Origin: JAVBMO01 sp031552355
GTDB lineage: Bacteria; Bacteroidota; Bacteroidia; Bacteroidales; P3
Length of the DNA: 33,588 nt
NCBI GenBank assembly: GCA_031552355.1
Contig: JAVBMO010000153.1
Coordinates: forward strand, 1-33,588
Direction of reading: 5' to 3'
Shown: one piece after another, positions 31,517 through 33,588 of the stretch
Layout of the letters: each line of letters starts with the position of its first letter
Numbering within the stretch: the stretch's first letter is position 1
Program-made: the position numbers and the translations under genes
The notes under the pieces: model-generated
What the model saw: only the letters and a program-made list of their open reading frames with translations
Databases searched by the model: none
What the model was told of the DNA's origin: nothing

Positions 31517-32416
31517 TTATATAACCCCAATAATCTCTTTGATCTCTTTGATATTGTGCCTAATGAGATAGTCTTGCATTCCTGCAATTACTTTTTCGCA
31601 GATTTGTGGGTCTACAAAATTAGCAGTTCCCAATTCTACTGCCGTAGCGCCAGCCAACATAAATTCTATGGCATCCGCAGCAGTCATAATACCCCCGATA
31701 CCAATAATCGGGATTTTTACGGCTTTGGAAACTTGCCATACCATTCTCAATGCTACAGGTTTTACGGCAGGGCCTGACAACCCACCGGTAATGGTAGATA
31801 GAATGGGTTTGCGTTTTTCGGCATCAATGGCCATGCCCAAAAGCGTATTTATTAAAGAAACGGCGTCGGCGCCTGCTCCTTCCACAGCTTTGGCAATTTC
31901 TGTAATATCGGTTACATTCGGCGACAGCTTCACGATAAGCGTTTTATGATAAACTTTACGAACTTCCGAAACAACTTTTGCAGCCATGGCAGCCTGTGTC
32001 CCGAAAGCCATTCCGCCTTCTTTCACATTCGGGCAGGAAATATTCAATTCTATGGCCGGAATTTGTGCCAATTCATTTATTTTCGATGCCACATCGCAAT
32101 ACTCTTCAATGGTGGAACCGGAAGTATTTACAATGATATTGGTTTTTAAATCTTTTATTCGAGGATAAATTTTGCTGCAAAAATCATCAACTCCAACGTT
32201 TTGCAAACCTACGGCATTCAACATTCCAGAAGGAGTTTCCGCCATTCTGGGATAAGGATTCCCTTCGCGTTTGCAGCCTGTAGTGCCTTTTACCACAATG
32301 CCGCCCAATGCATTCAAATCTATAAAATCTGCAAATTCTTCGCCATAACCAAAGGTTCCGGAAGCGGTAAGCACCGGGTTTTTAAGTTCTAAATTATGAA
32401 TTTTTACAGCTAACAT
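31517..32416 (-). CDS. pyrD: Dihydroorotate dehydrogenase, class 1B catalytic subunit
   Basis: PyrD oxidises dihydroorotate to orotate in pyrimidine synthesis, with FMN in a TIM barrel. The 299 residues show ASGTFGYGEEF, VVKGTTGCKREGNPYPR, NAVGLQN, the catalytic Cys128 in NISCPNVKEG, and the FMN phosphate region IIGIGGIMTAADAIEFMLAG. The active-site Cys (not Ser) marks class 1, and NxSCPNV with this start is the 1B (NAD-linked) type, which normally works with the iron-sulfur flavoprotein PyrK. No pyrK is adjacent. The ATG at 32416 is chosen because a TAnnTTTG element (32443-32450) lies within the longer frame. Confidence 0.93.
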   Translation of the reverse strand: MLAVKIHNLELKNPVLTASGTFGYGEEFADFIDLNALGGIVVKGTTGCKREGNPYPRMAETPSGMLNAVGLQNVGVDDFCSKIYPRIKDLKTNIIVNTSGSTIEEYCDVASKINELAQIPAIELNISCPNVKEGGMAFGTQAAMAAKVVSEVRKVYHKTLIVKLSPNVTDITEIAKAVEGAGADAVSLINTLLGMAIDAEKRKPILSTITGGLSGPAVKPVALRMVWQVSKAVKIPIIGIGGIMTAADAIEFMLAGATAVELGTANFVDPQICEKVIAGMQDYLIRHNIKEIKEIIGVI

Positions 32417-32442
32417 TTTTTTCGACTTTTGATTTAATCTTA

Positions 32443-32450
32443 CAAAGATA
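32443..32450 (-). promoter_or_regulatory. -7 promoter element for pyrD
   Basis: Minus-strand TATCTTTG, an exact TAnnTTTG match, 26 bp upstream of the chosen ATG. It rules against the start at 32464. Confidence 0.45.
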
Positions 32451-32524
32451 AACAATGTATTCAAAAGCGAGCCTATTTTGGTGGAAATTTTAACCGGATT
32501 TTATTTTGCCGGAAAACTTTTCCT

Positions 32525-32552
32525 TTTGGTGCAAATAGTTTGTGTACCTTTG
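32525..32552 (+). promoter_or_regulatory. Promoter of tilS
   Basis: TACCTTTG (32545-32552) fits the -7 consensus. TTTG (32525-32528), 16 bp upstream, is a possible -33 element, slightly closer than usual. The ATG of tilS follows 14 bp after the -7 element. Confidence 0.5.
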
Positions 32553-32566
32553 TAGAAACGAATGGC

Positions 32567-33588
32567 ATGCTTCAGAAATTTCAACAATTCATAAAAAAAG
32601 AAAATCTTTTCGCGGTTTCCGACAAAATTTTATTAGCAGTAAGTGGCGGCATTGACTCTGTGGTTTTGTGCGAACTTTTTTCACAAGCCGGTTTGTCGTT
32701 TGCCATTGCCCATTGTAACTTTCAATTGCGAGGCGAAGAATCCGGTAAGGATGCCGAATTTGTGAAATCTTTGTCAGAAAAATATGGTGTTGAATTTTAC
32801 GAAACAGTTTTTGAAACGAAAAAATACGTCGAAACCCATAAAGTTTCTATACAAATGGCGGCAAGAGATTTGCGTTACAATTGGTTTAAGGAGGTTTCAG
32901 AATCTCATAATTTTCAATATATTGCCACCGGTCACCATTTTGACGACAACATTGAAACGCTGCTTTTGAATTTGACACGAGGTACCGGAATCCGTGGTTT
33001 GCGAGGAATTTTGCCGAAATCTAATAAGATTATACGTCCGATTTTGTGGGCTTCGCGTAATGAAATTGCTGATTTTTGCGAAAAAAATGATTTAACGTTC
33101 CGCGAAGATGCTTCCAACAAAGAAACCAAATATAAGCGGAATAAAATCCGCCATGAATTAATTCCTTTGTTGGAGCAGTTGAATCCAAACGTAAAGGAAG
33201 TTTTTCAGCGGGAAATAGGGCGTTTCAAGCAATTGGAAATTTTATTAGACACTAATTTGCAAAAAGTCAAAGAGGCTGTCGTTTCTTCCAAAAACGATGT
33301 CATCTCTATTGATTTAGAATTATTGAAAACATTCCACCCTACGCCGCTTTTTTTGTATGAAATCCTTTCTGAATACGGCTTTACCGAATCAGAAACTGAA
33401 AATATTTTAGAAGAGCATCATACTTTTTCAGGGAAACAGTTTTTTTCATCGACTCATCGCATTGTTTTGAATAGAAACCATTTATTGATTTCTAAAAAAG
33501 TCGAAACAAATCTTTCTGAAGAAATTTTTGAAGTTCCGGAATCTGCCGATTTCATTGAAAAGCCTCTAAGACTTCGTTTTTCAATTAT
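32567..33588 (+). CDS. tilS: tRNA(Ile)-lysidine synthetase, cut by the window end
   Basis: TilS attaches lysine to C34 of tRNA-Ile2, so that the CAU anticodon reads AUA. About 340 codons are open to the right edge without a stop. The N-terminal PP-loop ATPase domain has AVSGGIDSVVL (SGGIDS, 26-31), then AHCNFQLRGEES and GHHFDDNIETLLLNLTRGTG, which are typical of TilS. YKRNKIRHELIPLL marks the end of the catalytic domain. The C-terminal domain has begun (SGKQFFSSTHRI). The ATG at 32567 is used because the ATG at 32562 is in another frame that stops after 10 codons. Divergent from pyrD. Confidence 0.93.
   Translation, partial: MLQKFQQFIKKENLFAVSDKILLAVSGGIDSVVLCELFSQAGLSFAIAHCNFQLRGEESGKDAEFVKSLSEKYGVEFYETVFETKKYVETHKVSIQMAARDLRYNWFKEVSESHNFQYIATGHHFDDNIETLLLNLTRGTGIRGLRGILPKSNKIIRPILWASRNEIADFCEKNDLTFREDASNKETKYKRNKIRHELIPLLEQLNPNVKEVFQREIGRFKQLEILLDTNLQKVKEAVVSSKNDVISIDLELLKTFHPTPLFLYEILSEYGFTESETENILEEHHTFSGKQFFSSTHRIVLNRNHLLISKKVETNLSEEIFEVPESADFIEKPLRLRFSI

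Noticed and set aside
1..33588. CRISPR arrays, rRNA or tRNA genes
   Set aside because: No regularly spaced identical repeats with unique spacers and no rRNA or convincing tRNA cloverleaf was seen; the tRNA genes often placed after hpf in Bacteroidota are absent here.

Overview
The window looks like a chromosomal segment of a member of the Bacteroidota, probably Bacteroidia. Four things point there: TAnnTTTG (-7) promoter elements in front of many genes, the family assignments (GSCFA, DUF3332, BspA-type leucine-rich repeats, a LysM/binding-protein fusion beside guaA), the gene order rpsU-xerC-hpf, and the mostly absent Shine-Dalgarno sequences. Genus or order cannot be fixed from the sequence alone.

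Layout. 1-629: AT-rich, no convincing gene; it holds a nested inverted repeat and a degenerate 21-bp tandem repeat. 630-2659: a CNNM/CBS membrane protein facing a GSCFA-domain protein. 3122-11797: a division and cell wall (dcw) cluster, mraZ-rsmH-ftsL-ftsI-murE-mraY-[MurD C-terminal-domain protein]-ftsW, preceded by MraZ-box-like repeats. The usual continuation (murG, murC, ftsQ, ftsA, ftsZ) is absent. Instead come an LTA-synthase-like sulfatase-fold membrane enzyme, dnaG, a BspA-like secreted protein and a small membrane protein. 17323-19294: a degraded accessory islet with a BRO-N antirepressor remnant, a truncated XRE regulator, an intact AlbA_2/ATPase regulator, an 11-bp triplicate repeat and another gene scrap. 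19321-21289: mqnE (futalosine menaquinone route), a lipoprotein and an MTH1187-type thiamine-binding protein. 21533-23302: translation genes rpmB, rpsU, a XerC/D recombinase and hpf, with two strong terminators. 23378-26659 (minus): guaA followed by the LysM/binding-protein fusion. The rest holds a thioesterase (-), an MsbA-like ABC exporter (+), an aquaporin (-), a PAS protein (-), a DUF3332 lipoprotein (-), a VanZ-like protein (+), pyrD (-) and the start of tilS (+, cut by the window end).

How the genes work together. The central block makes septal peptidoglycan: MurE (DNPR motif, so meso-diaminopimelate is expected), MraY (lipid I), FtsW with FtsI (septal glycosyltransferase and transpeptidase) and FtsL (scaffold), under likely MraZ autoregulation. 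The most unusual element is at the murD position. The 180-residue protein there retains only the C-terminal ligase domain of MurD and has lost the substrate-contacting Lys and Phe. Either a full MurD is encoded elsewhere and this is a repurposed domain, or the D-Glu-adding step is done differently. A perfect 56-bp palindrome between the ABC exporter and the aquaporin appears to be a shared bidirectional terminator.
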